From Billgrantia antri (GTDB lineage: Bacteria; Pseudomonadota; Gammaproteobacteria; Pseudomonadales; Halomonadaceae), in NCBI RefSeq assembly GCF_019430905.1, contig NZ_JAHYCA010000002.1, forward strand, positions 372,001-436,000: 64,000 nucleotides of DNA, written 5' to 3'. Every line of letters begins with the position of its first letter. Position 1 is the first letter of the stretch. The notes beneath the pieces are model-generated. The model made no database searches. It was not told the DNA's origin and saw nothing but the letters and a program-made list of their open reading frames with translations. This document shows, in pieces, positions 53,251 to 61,668 of this stretch. Both the position numbers and the translations under genes were made by a program.

Positions 53251-55454
53251 GCGCGGCCCTGGCGAAGTTCAATCTCGTCGCCCAGCGGGCTGCCCAGCGC
53301 AGCGACGTGGTCATTGCGCTTTTCATCATACTGGCGGTGGTCATGATGATCATCCCGCTGCCGACGGCGCTGGTGGATGCACTGATCGGCATCAACATAG
53401 GCTTCAGCCTGCTGATTCTGGTCGTGGCGTTCTACATCTCGCACCCGGTCGAGTACTCCTCGCTGCCGCCGATCATCCTGCTGGCCACGCTGTTCCGCCT
53501 GGCGCTGTCGATTACCACCACGCGCCTGATCCTGCTCGAGGGCGATGCCGGGCAGATCGTGTCGGCCTTCGGCAATTTCGTCATCGCCGGCGAAGTGGTA
53601 ATCGGCCTGGTGGTGTTTCTGATCATCACCGTGGCCCAGTTCCTCGTAATTACCAAGGGGGCTGAACGGGTCGCGGAAGTGGCCGCCCGCTTCATTCTCG
53701 ATGCCATGCCGGGCAAGCAGATGAGCATCGACAACGACTTGCGCAACGGCGACATCGAGCAGGCAGAGGCGCGCAGCAGGCGTCAGCGCCTGGAACAGGA
53801 GAGCCAGCTCTACGGGGCGATGGACGGCGCGATGAAGTTCGTCAAGGGCGATGCCATCGCCGGATTGGTGATCCTTTGCGTCAACCTGATCGGTGGCCTG
53901 TCGATCGGCATGGTCAAGCGGGGCATGCCGTTCGGCGAGGCGGTGAATACCTATTCGCTGCTGACGGTCGGCGACGGGCTCGTGGCCCAGATCCCGGCGC
54001 TGCTGATCGCCGTCGGCGCCGGCACCGTAGTGACACGGGTCAGCTCGAACTCCGGCCACAGCGGTGACCTGGGCAGCGAGATCGTCGGCCAGCTCGGCAG
54101 GAGTTCCCGGGCGCTGGGGCTGACCGCCGTCATCCTGCTCTTCGCTGCCTTCATCCCGGGGTTCGCTCCCGGCGTTTTTCTCACCCTGGCGGCCGGTCTG
54201 GGCTTCGCGGCCTACGTGATACGTCGCCGGGAGCGCAGGTTGGCGACGCAGGTCGATACCGGAGGGGAGATTTCGTCCCCAGCACCCATGGCGGCAAGCG
54301 CCGCTCCCTCTCCCACTAGGGAAGCGGCAACGCCGGCTGACCAGGAGCCCGCGCCTAACGCCGGCACAGTGCCGGAGTCGGGTGAATCACATCGTGTGGT
54401 GCTGTGCCTGTCGGCTTCGCTGGCCGAAGCACTCTCTCTTGATGCCCTGCGCTGGGAACTCGACGAGGCGTGCCGCCGGGCCGGAGCGAGCCTGGGGATC
54501 GAGATGCCGGGCGTCGGCCTGCATGTCGATGCGTCGCTGGAAGCCGACCATTTCGCCATCGAGCTAGATGAAGTCCCGATCAGGCAGGGAGAGCTTCCCG
54601 CCGAAAAGGTACTGCTCGACGACGATCCCGTGCATCTGGAAATGTTGGAGGTCGAGGCCGTCGAGCATCTATCGCCGCTGGGGCGGCACTCGGGGCACTG
54701 GGTGGCCGTGCAGGAGGTCGAGCGCCTTGATGAGGCCGGGATCGGTTATCGCCGGGCCGATCAGGTGCTGTGCCTGTGTCTGGAACGCACCCTGGCACGT
54801 TATGCCGGAGAGTTCGTTGGCATTCAGGAGACCCGGACGCTGTTGTCGCGCATGGAGCAGGACTATGCAGAGCTGGTGGGCGAGGCGGTGCGCGTGGTCT
54901 CGCTGCAGAAGATTTCGGACATCCTGCGCCGCCTGGTGGACGAGGGCATTCCGCTGCGCGCACTGCGCACCATCCTCGAGGCAGTGGTGACCTGGGGCCC
55001 CCAGGAAGCCAACGTGCCGCGCCTGACCGAGCGCATTCGGGCCGCCCTGTCGCGCCAGATCTGTCATCGCTTCGCCCGGGCCGATCGGGTGCTGCCGGCC
55101 TGGGTGGTGACCCGACAGCTCGAAGAGGCCATCCGCGCCACGCAGCGCAGTACCGATGGCGTCGCCAGAAGCGGCAGCGTGCCGGCAGCGCTGTCGCGCG
55201 CCCTGAACCGCTGGTTCCAGCAGCGCCTGGAGATGCTGGACAGCGACGTGTCGCCGGTAGTGGTGGTTTCCGCCGATGTGCGTCCGGTGCTGCAGCAGTG
55301 GGCCAGGCGACACGAGCTGGACCTGCCGGTGATCGCCTGGTCCGAGGTGGCGCCGGAGTTCAGTCTCCAGTCGCTGGCCCAGGTCAGGTTGCCGCAATCG
55401 CACTCCCGGGGCGATGGCGAAGCTGCCAGCGCGCCCAAGGGTGAAGCGGAATGA
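53247..55454 (+). CDS. sctV: T3SS export gate protein SctV
   Basis: A 735-residue member of the FHIPEP (FlhA/YscV) family. The N-terminal half has about eight spans and the signature RLALSITTTRLILLEGDAGQ, then ERVAEVAARFILDAMPGKQM and MDGAMKFVKGDAIAGLVILC. A Pro/Ala-rich linker (about 345-375) leads to the cytoplasmic nonamer domain with RILRRLVDEGIPLRAL-type sequence near 555. It binds chaperone-substrate complexes and opens the export channel. Overlaps both neighbours by four bases. Confidence 0.96.
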   Translation: MSAALAKFNLVAQRAAQRSDVVIALFIILAVVMMIIPLPTALVDALIGINIGFSLLILVVAFYISHPVEYSSLPPIILLATLFRLALSITTTRLILLEGDAGQIVSAFGNFVIAGEVVIGLVVFLIITVAQFLVITKGAERVAEVAARFILDAMPGKQMSIDNDLRNGDIEQAEARSRRQRLEQESQLYGAMDGAMKFVKGDAIAGLVILCVNLIGGLSIGMVKRGMPFGEAVNTYSLLTVGDGLVAQIPALLIAVGAGTVVTRVSSNSGHSGDLGSEIVGQLGRSSRALGLTAVILLFAAFIPGFAPGVFLTLAAGLGFAAYVIRRRERRLATQVDTGGEISSPAPMAASAAPSPTREAATPADQEPAPNAGTVPESGESHRVVLCLSASLAEALSLDALRWELDEACRRAGASLGIEMPGVGLHVDASLEADHFAIELDEVPIRQGELPAEKVLLDDDPVHLEMLEVEAVEHLSPLGRHSGHWVAVQEVERLDEAGIGYRRADQVLCLCLERTLARYAGEFVGIQETRTLLSRMEQDYAELVGEAVRVVSLQKISDILRRLVDEGIPLRALRTILEAVVTWGPQEANVPRLTERIRAALSRQICHRFARADRVLPAWVVTRQLEEAIRATQRSTDGVARSGSVPAALSRALNRWFQQRLEMLDSDVSPVVVVSADVRPVLQQWARRHELDLPVIAWSEVAPEFSLQSLAQVRLPQSHSRGDGEAASAPKGEAE

Positions 55455-56836
55455 GCAGTTCGAACGACAACCCCTCCCATCAAGGAGCAGTGACTGCGAT
55501 GGCAGCCAGACCCTCGTTATTTCCTCCTTCCCACGGCTCGGTACTCCTTCGCTGCCTGGCCACGCTGTTGTCCTGGCTCGTGCTGATGGCTTCCGCGCAC
55601 GCCCAGAATGCCGACGGTAGCGGGGAACAGGGGCTTACGCTGGAAACCGGGCAGGGGCGCATCCTGCGCTTCGGCGAGCCGGCCGAGTCGGTTTTCGTGG
55701 CCGACCCCGAGATCGCCGACGTACAGGTCGTCTCTCCCGGGGTGATCTACCTCTATGCCAAGGCTCAAGGCGATACCAACCTGATCGTGCTGGGCGCGGA
55801 CGAGCGTACCCAGGCGTCGATGCGCCTGCAGGTGCGTGACGGCGCCCAGGCGGTCAATCAAGCATTGCAGGAGGCGGGAGGTGGGGCGCCGATCGTGCTG
55901 CGCATGGCCGGTAACCAATTGGTGGCGGAGGGCGAAAGCACGGATGTCGGCAGCGCCATGGCCATCCAGTCGACGCTCGAGAGCCACACGCCGGAACAGG
56001 GGCAAGCTTTGGATGCCACCACCTACCAGGGCAGCACCCAGATCAACCTGCGCGTGCGCTTCGCCGAAGTATCGCGCGAAGAGTTGCTGCAGTACGGCGT
56101 CAGTTGGAGTGCATTGATAAATAACGGCTCTCTGTCGCTGGGTGTGCTGCCAGGCTCTCAGGCCGGCATGACCTTCGGCACTCTGGGTGGCGGTAGCGAC
56201 AGCATCGATGGGTTGCTGCAGGCGCTGCAGGAGAACGGTCTGCTGCAGATCCTGGCCGAGCCCAACATCACGGCAGTGACTGGGGAGACCGCCAGTTTCC
56301 TGGCCGGTGGCGAGATTCCGATCCCGGTGCCGGTCAATCGCGACCTGGTCGGCATCGAGTACAAGCAGTTCGGCGTCTCGCTGTTGTTCACGCCGGTGCT
56401 GCTGCCCAACGACCGCATCTCGCTGCAGGTACGTCCCGAGGTGAGCAGCCTGACCGGCAGCAGCGTGGAAATCGGGGGCATCAGCGTGCCGGGGCTACAG
56501 GTACGGCGCGCCGATACCCTGGTGGAGGTGGGCAGCGGCCAGACCTTCGCCATCGCCGGCCTGTTCCAGCGTGACACCTTCAATAACATCGAGCGTGTTC
56601 CGGTGCTGGGTGATGTCCCGATCCTCGGCAACCTGTTCCGTTCGCGGCGCTTCCAGCGCAACGAGACCGAGCTGGTGATCCTGATCACGCCCTATATCGT
56701 CGAACCCGTCTCGTCGCCGTCGCCGGTGCGACAGCCAATGGATCATGCCCGGGTCGTCGGGGACGAGGGGATGCTCGACACGAGCAGCGCCTACCGGGTC
56801 GCGAGTGACGACCCCTTCGGCTTCCATCTGCAATGA
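55451..56836 (+). CDS. Tad/CpaC (RcpA)-type secretin in the T3SS locus, SctC2-like
   Basis: A 461-residue outer-membrane secretin. After a Sec signal (cleavage near AHAQ) comes a T2SS-T3SS_pil_N domain (ILRFGEPAESVFVADPEIAD; IYLYAKAQGDTNLIVLG), a BON-like part, then the secretin core (LLQILAEPNITAVTGETASF, LAGGEIPIPV, RVPVLGDVPILGNLF, TELVILITPYIVEP). This is the CpaC/RcpA pilus pattern and lacks the N0-N1 domains of YscC-type SctC; a separate protein at 58299 supplies them. The start overlaps the sctV stop (ATGA); an ATG at 55499 after AAGGAG is the alternative. Confidence 0.93.
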   Translation: MSSSNDNPSHQGAVTAMAARPSLFPPSHGSVLLRCLATLLSWLVLMASAHAQNADGSGEQGLTLETGQGRILRFGEPAESVFVADPEIADVQVVSPGVIYLYAKAQGDTNLIVLGADERTQASMRLQVRDGAQAVNQALQEAGGGAPIVLRMAGNQLVAEGESTDVGSAMAIQSTLESHTPEQGQALDATTYQGSTQINLRVRFAEVSREELLQYGVSWSALINNGSLSLGVLPGSQAGMTFGTLGGGSDSIDGLLQALQENGLLQILAEPNITAVTGETASFLAGGEIPIPVPVNRDLVGIEYKQFGVSLLFTPVLLPNDRISLQVRPEVSSLTGSSVEIGGISVPGLQVRRADTLVEVGSGQTFAIAGLFQRDTFNNIERVPVLGDVPILGNLFRSRRFQRNETELVILITPYIVEPVSSPSPVRQPMDHARVVGDEGMLDTSSAYRVASDDPFGFHLQ

Positions 56837-56853
56837 ACAAGGAGAATGAGGGC

Positions 56854-57282
56854 ATGCGCTATCACGCAAGCTGGCGATCCTGGCGACTTCTCCCCCTGAC
56901 TCTGCTGCTGAGTGGCTGCGTTTCGTCGATGGGGCCGAGCTCCTGGGAGAGCGGCTATCGCCAGGTGGACGAGCCCGCAGGGAACGATGCCGAGGCGCTG
57001 CGACGTGCCATTGCGCCCAACAGCTGTCGGGTATCACCCGGGCAGGCCGGCATCGTCCCCCTGCCACCTGGCTGTGCCAACGATCTCAATCTGCAGGCCA
57101 TGGTCGAGCGCCCCAGCGATCTGCTCTACGGCCGCGAGATGGGGCCCGCACGGGGCGCCCCGGTAGCGGCAGCGGCCCGTGAACGCCTGGAAGACCGCGA
57201 GCGCGCCAACAGCCGGCGCATTCAGCTCGAATCGGAAGCGCGCGGTTCCGCCAGCCGCAGCGTCACCACGGGGGACTTGTGA
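56854..57282 (+). CDS. CpaD-like lipoprotein
   Basis: A 142-residue lipoprotein with lipobox LLSGC (Cys22). After a variable part, PPGCANDLNLQAMVERPSDL resembles the conserved CpaD segment in which Cys-Ala precedes Asn-Leu and a Pro-x-Asp-Leu. It is shorter than Tad CpaD (about 200). Start at 56854 is chosen for AAGGAGAATGAGGGC just upstream; 56833 overlaps the secretin stop. It is probably a pilotin-like partner of the CpaC-type secretin. Confidence 0.7.
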   Translation: MRYHASWRSWRLLPLTLLLSGCVSSMGPSSWESGYRQVDEPAGNDAEALRRAIAPNSCRVSPGQAGIVPLPPGCANDLNLQAMVERPSDLLYGREMGPARGAPVAAAARERLEDRERANSRRIQLESEARGSASRSVTTGDL

Positions 57283-57331
57283 GCATGCACCTGCAGCCAC
57301 TGCTCCCCCGGGGCACCTGGCCCCAAGTGCT

Positions 57332-58120
57332 TTATCGCGCCATGGCCAGGCCCATGGCGCGAGCCCGGGTGGCAGGGTCGGCGATCTCGCCGATGCGTGA
57401 AGCCTGTTCGATCAGCGATTGGCGCTGGCTGGGGGTCATCTCCGGGAGGCTGACGCTGTGGGCCTGTTCCAGTTCCTGGGCCAGCACCAATATCAGGATC
57501 ATGTTGCGGAAGTGGCGCTCCTCGGCCAGCGGTGAATCGCTGACACGACGCATCAGCTCGATGGCCTCATCGTCCTCTCCGGTCAGCGAATGTGCCAGGG
57601 CCAGGTTGGTGAGGGCATCGGGGCTGTGCGGCGAGAGTGCCGCCGCCTGGGAGAAGGCGTGCTGCGCCGACTCTCCCTGGCCCATCAGGGCATGGGCGAC
57701 ACCCAGGCGGCTCCAGGCAGCCAGAGTGTCTACTTCCGGCGCTGCCTTCTGCAGGTTGCGTATCGCACTCTCGACCTCGCCGAGGCGAAGTTGGGCCGTG
57801 CCCAGCCCCAGCAGGGCATCGGTGTTCTCGATATCGAGGGTAAGAGCGGTACGGAAGGAAGCCTTGGCGGCCTCCGCGTTGCCGGCATCGAGCCGGGCAT
57901 TGCCGAGCCGCACATGGATCTGTGGATCGTCGGCAGATAGCTCCGCCGCCCTCTCATACATGGCGGCGGCCGTGGCGTGGTCGCCGCGCTGGCCGATGTC
58001 GTCCGCCAGGCTGAGCAGGCGAGCTTCCTCCCCGCCTTGGCCGCTGCCGGTGGTCGAGCAGGCACCGAGTGTTAGGCAGGAAAGCAGGAGAGCGGCCATT
58101 CGTAGGTCATTACGCATCAC
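57332..58120 (-). CDS. TadD-like TPR lipoprotein
   Basis: A 262-residue lipoprotein with lipobox LGAC (Cys21) and four to five TPR units (ATAAAMYERAAELSADDPQI; HVRLGNARLDAGNAEAAKAS; NTDALLGLGTAQLRLGEVES; DALTNLALAHSLTGEDDEAI). TadD of Tad pili is built the same way and assists secretin or pilus assembly. It is the only minus-strand gene in the T3SS block, convergent with the CpaD-like gene and divergent from sctC1. GTG at 58120 sits 8 bases after AAGGAGG; ATG at 58117 is equally possible. Confidence 0.8.
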   Translation of the reverse strand: MMRNDLRMAALLLSCLTLGACSTTGSGQGGEEARLLSLADDIGQRGDHATAAAMYERAAELSADDPQIHVRLGNARLDAGNAEAAKASFRTALTLDIENTDALLGLGTAQLRLGEVESAIRNLQKAAPEVDTLAAWSRLGVAHALMGQGESAQHAFSQAAALSPHSPDALTNLALAHSLTGEDDEAIELMRRVSDSPLAEERHFRNMILILVLAQELEQAHSVSLPEMTPSQRQSLIEQASRIGEIADPATRARAMGLAMAR

Positions 58121-58298
58121 CGATGAAACCTCCTTGTATGTGGAAGCACGCCCCGAGATTGCTTGGCGTGGAAAACGCCTTTCAAGGAGCTTTCCGCTGC
58201 GGGTATTCCAGGGAAGCCTGTCACCTCGTCAGGCAAAGACGCTTCGATACTACTGCACCTTTATCCTTCTTGGTATAGGAAAGGTTCTTTCGATCTCG

Positions 58299-58892
58299 GT
58301 GCGAAACAGTTATGCAATATTCGCTCTTCTTGGCGTGGGCTTGACCACCGTTGCAGGGAATTGCATTGCCGAAGAGCAGGCAAACGGATGGCCAATGGAA
58401 GAGTGGAAGGAGCGCGAGTATCGCTACGTCATCATCGATCAGGACGTGCGCGACGTGCTCCGGGAGATGGGACATAACCTGTCGCTTCCGGTAGAGATTT
58501 CGCGTGAAGTCGAAGGGCGGGTGCGAGGTGATATACGTGCCAGTACTGCTGAAGAATTCCTCGCAAGGGTCAGCGCAGCCAACGGCCTGGCCTGGTTCTT
58601 CGATGGCGGTGTACTGCATGTCGCCACGCGGGGAGAGATGTCTCAGCGCCGCTTCGAGCTCGATGGAATCGACTCGCAGCAACTGATGGAAAACATCGAA
58701 GCATCCCGCATCGGTACGCCGTTGCGTGTGCGGCTGGTGGATGGCGGCTCGACGCTCCAGGCTTGGGGGCCGCCGGCATGGATCGACAGCGTGGCCAGGC
58801 ACGTCGAGCGTCTACGTCAACCGACCCCGCGCGGTCCATCCGCTGTCAGGGTGTTTCGCGGCGGAACGACCGAGACCGCCGTCAGCGAGTGA
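58299..58892 (+). CDS. Secretin N0-N1 domain protein SctC1 (NolW/RhcC1-like)
   Basis: A 197-residue exported protein with only the N-terminal domains of a T3SS secretin. Signal peptide residues 1 to about 24 (cleavage near CIA); N0 domain about 38-105 (YVIIDQDVRDVLREMGHNLS; ARVSAANGLAWFFDGGVLHV); N1-like domain about 110-170 (EASRIGTPLRVRLVDGGSTL; VARHVERLRQP). No pore domain follows before the TGA. Start is GTG 58299; the frame is open much further upstream but lies antisense to the TadD-like gene. It should dock with SctD and the separate pore protein. Confidence 0.85.
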   Translation: MRNSYAIFALLGVGLTTVAGNCIAEEQANGWPMEEWKEREYRYVIIDQDVRDVLREMGHNLSLPVEISREVEGRVRGDIRASTAEEFLARVSAANGLAWFFDGGVLHVATRGEMSQRRFELDGIDSQQLMENIEASRIGTPLRVRLVDGGSTLQAWGPPAWIDSVARHVERLRQPTPRGPSAVRVFRGGTTETAVSE

Positions 58893-58945
58893 CGGCGAGA
58901 CGAAGATAGTAGGCGAAACGTAGAGAAGAAAAGGAGGAAGCGATC

Positions 58946-59125
58946 ATGGCGACTGAAGCCGTAGGTGCACCCGGTGGCAACGACCTCTCCAGCACGGACC
59001 AGCAGGCGTTCGATGCTGCCATCGAGAACGCCCAGGCTCAGGCCATCGTCGGCCAGGCTGTGGGATCCCTGGCGATGATGCACCTGATGGATTATGCCGG
59101 CGACATGCTCAAGGACGAAGGCTGA
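58946..59125 (+). CDS. Small helical protein, 59 residues; candidate SctF needle
   Basis: A 59-residue protein after a strong AAGGAGG Shine-Dalgarno. A polar start (MATEAVGAPGGNDLSSTD) leads into one long helix with small residues (AFDAAIENAQAQAIVGQAVG) and a Met-rich end. It lies directly before the SctI-like gene, where needle genes stand in Ysc-type clusters. SctF proteins are usually 70-90 residues with a helical hairpin, so this is short; an extracellular or chaperoned subunit is an alternative. Confidence 0.7.
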   Translation: MATEAVGAPGGNDLSSTDQQAFDAAIENAQAQAIVGQAVGSLAMMHLMDYAGDMLKDEG

Positions 59126-59185
59126 TCGGCACGAATGTGGCAGGAATTGTCTGCCGTTCAGGCACACGTTATGAGGTGATTCGTA

Positions 59186-59611
59186 ATGATGTCCGCAATG
59201 ACGACAGGTGCGACGCCCGCCCCTATGGCGGAGGGCATGGCGAACTCTGGAGCGCTTGCCGAGCAGAATCTGTTCGAACACATGGCACGCGCATCCGGCT
59301 CGACTCTGCAGGCCGTGACCCCGGCCGAGCTGGGCGAGAAAATCCTCAATGGGTTTGAGGGCACCCTTGAGCGGATGCAGGTGTTCTCATCCGGCCAGGG
59401 CGGTGAGGGGAGTGACGCCTCACGGGTCTTGTCGAGCGCCGAAAGCGGCGAGAGCGCTGGTGGCGCCAATACCGAGGCGCTTGGAGACGCCGAGTTCGAA
59501 CGCATGATCGAAGCGTTCGGCTCGATGTTCGACCATGCGGTCGAGTCGAGGTTAATGGCGTCCTGCGCCGCCCAGACGTCGGGCGCCTGCTCGACGCTGC
59601 TGCGGGGATGA
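59186..59611 (+). CDS. SctI-like inner-rod protein (NolB position)
   Basis: A 141-residue protein without signal peptide. Its C-terminal helix FERMIEAFGSMFDHAVESRL, followed by AQTSGACSTLLRG, fits the SctI/NolB pattern in which an amphipathic helix ends in a Leu-Leu-Arg-Gly motif. It stands directly before sctJ as in Ysc and Rhc clusters and overlaps sctJ by four bases. The N-terminal half is low-complexity, as is usual for these substrates. Confidence 0.7.
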   Translation: MMSAMTTGATPAPMAEGMANSGALAEQNLFEHMARASGSTLQAVTPAELGEKILNGFEGTLERMQVFSSGQGGEGSDASRVLSSAESGESAGGANTEALGDAEFERMIEAFGSMFDHAVESRLMASCAAQTSGACSTLLRG

Positions 59612-60408
59612 GCGGCTTGCCATTTATTCAACGACGCAGGGGCTGGCTCAGAGCGCTGTCGATTCTCGTCGTGGCGCTGATGCTGCAGGCGTGTGACACC
59701 GAGTTGTATACCGACCTCAGCGAGCGCGAGGCCAACGTCATGGTGGCGGCGCTGGCCAGGCACGGTATTGCCGCCAAGCGGGTCGCCGCCGATGGCGGGC
59801 GCATGACTGTCTCCGTCGACGAGGATCGCTTTGCCGAGGCGGTGGAAATACTCGATCGCCTGGGGCTTCCCCAGGAGCGCTTCTCCAATCTGGGCGAGGT
59901 CTTCCAGGGCAACAGCCTGGTCTCGTCGCCGGTGCAGGAGCGTGCGCAGATGCTCTATGCGCTCAGCGAAGAGCTGTCGCATACGGTGTCGCAGATCGAT
60001 GGCGTTCTCACGGCTCGGGTACATGTCGTGCTACCCGAGAACGACCTGGTGCGCCAGGACAGCACGCCCTCGTCGGCTTCGGTGTTCATTCGCCACGCGC
60101 CCGAACTCGAGGTGGGCCCACTGATCCCGCGGATCAAGACGCTGGTGGCGAACGGCATTGCCGGGCTCTCCTACGACAACGTATCGGTGGTGCCGGTGGC
60201 GGCGGTCAGGCTGGAGCCCCGGGTGCAAATACTGCCACCACTGACGAGCACCTTTCTCGGCATCGCCATGCCGGCGAGCAGCGTCAGGCGGGTCAGCTGG
60301 CTGTTCGGTATTTTCGCAGTCGCCCTGCTGGGCCTGGCCGGGGTGGTGGGGTGGATGACCTGGCAGCGGCGCCGGCGCACGTCCTACGACCTGGAGCCGC
60401 CTACATGA
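59608..60408 (+). CDS. sctJ: T3SS inner-membrane ring lipoprotein SctJ
   Basis: A 266-residue lipoprotein (lipobox LQAC, Cys29) with two ring-building motifs and a C-terminal span. Family signature: ELYTDLSEREANVMVAALAR, QERAQMLYALSEELSHTVSQ, ARVHVVLPEN; span at about 231-252 (SWLFGIFAVALLGLAGVVGW). It forms the inner of the two SctD/SctJ rings. ATGA overlaps join it to both neighbours. Confidence 0.96.
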   Translation: MSGLPFIQRRRGWLRALSILVVALMLQACDTELYTDLSEREANVMVAALARHGIAAKRVAADGGRMTVSVDEDRFAEAVEILDRLGLPQERFSNLGEVFQGNSLVSSPVQERAQMLYALSEELSHTVSQIDGVLTARVHVVLPENDLVRQDSTPSSASVFIRHAPELEVGPLIPRIKTLVANGIAGLSYDNVSVVPVAAVRLEPRVQILPPLTSTFLGIAMPASSVRRVSWLFGIFAVALLGLAGVVGWMTWQRRRRTSYDLEPPT

Positions 60409-61100
60409 GCGCAGCGGATACCATCAGCGAGCGGGGGCCGTCGGCCCCATGGCGTTCCTTCGTCGAGGCGCCGGCGCGCGGCGTTGCATTCTCCTGGCTG
60501 CAGGACTGCCTGGGGGAGATCGCCGATGACGCCACCCTGGAAGCGCTGGCGCACCATCCCCGCTTCCAGCGCCGCCTGGCACAGCGGCTGGTCGACCGCC
60601 ATGGCCTGACACCGCCCGAGGCGCTGCCCGTACCCACCGAACAGGACGCCCGGCTGCTGGCGTTGCCGGCGTGGGCTGGCACCACCCTGAACCTGTATTG
60701 CGGCGTGATCTGCCATGCCACCGCCTTCGTACGTGAGATTCGCGCGCCACGCGTGGTGGCGCTCAAGCAGCGCTTTGGCGACGCCGCCTTCGCCACCGCG
60801 CTGGCCAACCGCGAGCTGGCGGTGGCGGCAGCGAGCGGTGACGACATCGAAGCGTTGGCGCGGGTGGTCGAGCGCGACGGGGAGGCCTGCGTCTTGGCCT
60901 GGCTGTCGCAGCAGCCTCCCGAACTCGCCGCCTGGCTGAGGCTGGGGGTGGCCAGCGGCTTGCCGCGGGAGGAGGCGCTGGATGACGCCTCCCCCGAGGT
61001 TTGCCGGCAGGGGCCGCGCATCGTGCGCTGTGCCGCTGCCATCGTCGATGCAGAAATCAGGGAGTCAGAGCATGCATCAACTGCCGACACGCCCGGGTAA
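60405..61100 (+). CDS. sctK: T3SS cytoplasmic sorting-platform protein SctK (NolU/YscK-like)
   Basis: A 231-residue helical protein between sctJ and sctL, the usual place of SctK. The middle part (LPAWAGTTLNLYCGVICHAT; RVVALKQRFGDAAFATALAN) resembles the YscK/HrpD/NolU family. It links SctD to the SctQ pods. Start overlaps the sctJ stop as ATGA, and its end overlaps sctL by 29 bases. Confidence 0.8.
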   Translation: MSAADTISERGPSAPWRSFVEAPARGVAFSWLQDCLGEIADDATLEALAHHPRFQRRLAQRLVDRHGLTPPEALPVPTEQDARLLALPAWAGTTLNLYCGVICHATAFVREIRAPRVVALKQRFGDAAFATALANRELAVAAASGDDIEALARVVERDGEACVLAWLSQQPPELAAWLRLGVASGLPREEALDDASPEVCRQGPRIVRCAAAIVDAEIRESEHASTADTPG

Positions 61101-61668
61101 GGTCATCCTGCGCGGCGACGAGGCCCAGGCCTGGATCGATGGTTATGCCTTTCTCGAGCGCGCCCGGGAGCACGCCAGGGAGGTGGAATCCAGAACCCGG
61201 CATACCGCCGCCAGCGCCTACGCCGACGGCTTCGAGGAGGGACGCCGGGAAGGCGAAGCTCAGGCGGCCGAACTGCTGGCGCAAGCCACCCAACGGGTGG
61301 AGCGCTACCTGGCGGGGCTCGACCAGGCACTGGCCGAACTCTCCCTGGGCATGGTGCGCCGTATCCTGGGCGAGTTCGACGATACCGAGCTGGTGAGCCG
61401 CTGTGCGCGCCAGGCCCTGCGCGAATTGCGCCACGACATGCGGGTCAGCGTACGCGTGGCGCCGGAGCGGGTGGCAGCCGTCGAAGCGCTGCTGGCCCAA
61501 TGGCCGTCGATAGCCGAAGGCCCTGCCTATCGCGTCGAGGGCGATACGCAGCTGGGGCCGGGCCAATGCCTGTTGGTCAGCCCGGTGGCGATCATCGATG
61601 TCGGGCTTGATGCCCAGTTGACCGCCCTGCGTCGAGCGCTGACGAGTGGCCAGGAGCCGCAGCTATGA
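61072..61668 (+). CDS. sctL: T3SS stator protein SctL (NolV/FliH-like)
   Basis: A 198-residue FliH/YscL-type protein: N-terminal helical region (FLERAREHAREVESRTRHTA), a coiled part with YADGFEEGRREGEAQAAELL, and a C-terminal domain (AELSLGMVRRILGEF; LGPGQCLLVSPVAIIDVGLD). It anchors and regulates the ATPase SctN. The ATG lies inside sctK, and its stop overlaps the sctN start as ATGA. Confidence 0.93.
   Translation: MHQLPTRPGKVILRGDEAQAWIDGYAFLERAREHAREVESRTRHTAASAYADGFEEGRREGEAQAAELLAQATQRVERYLAGLDQALAELSLGMVRRILGEFDDTELVSRCARQALRELRHDMRVSVRVAPERVAAVEALLAQWPSIAEGPAYRVEGDTQLGPGQCLLVSPVAIIDVGLDAQLTALRRALTSGQEPQL

Noticed and set aside
57279-58298. Plus-strand frame reading through to SctC1 as one 537-residue protein
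   Set aside because: The first two thirds are antisense to the TadD-like gene and give a Ser/Arg-rich shadow; only the part from about 58299 has signal peptide and secretin-domain character.
58121-58298. HrpL-box or rhizobial tts-box promoter in the tadD/sctC1 divergent gap
   Set aside because: GGAA- and CTTTCC-like pieces occur but neither spacing nor full consensus could be matched.
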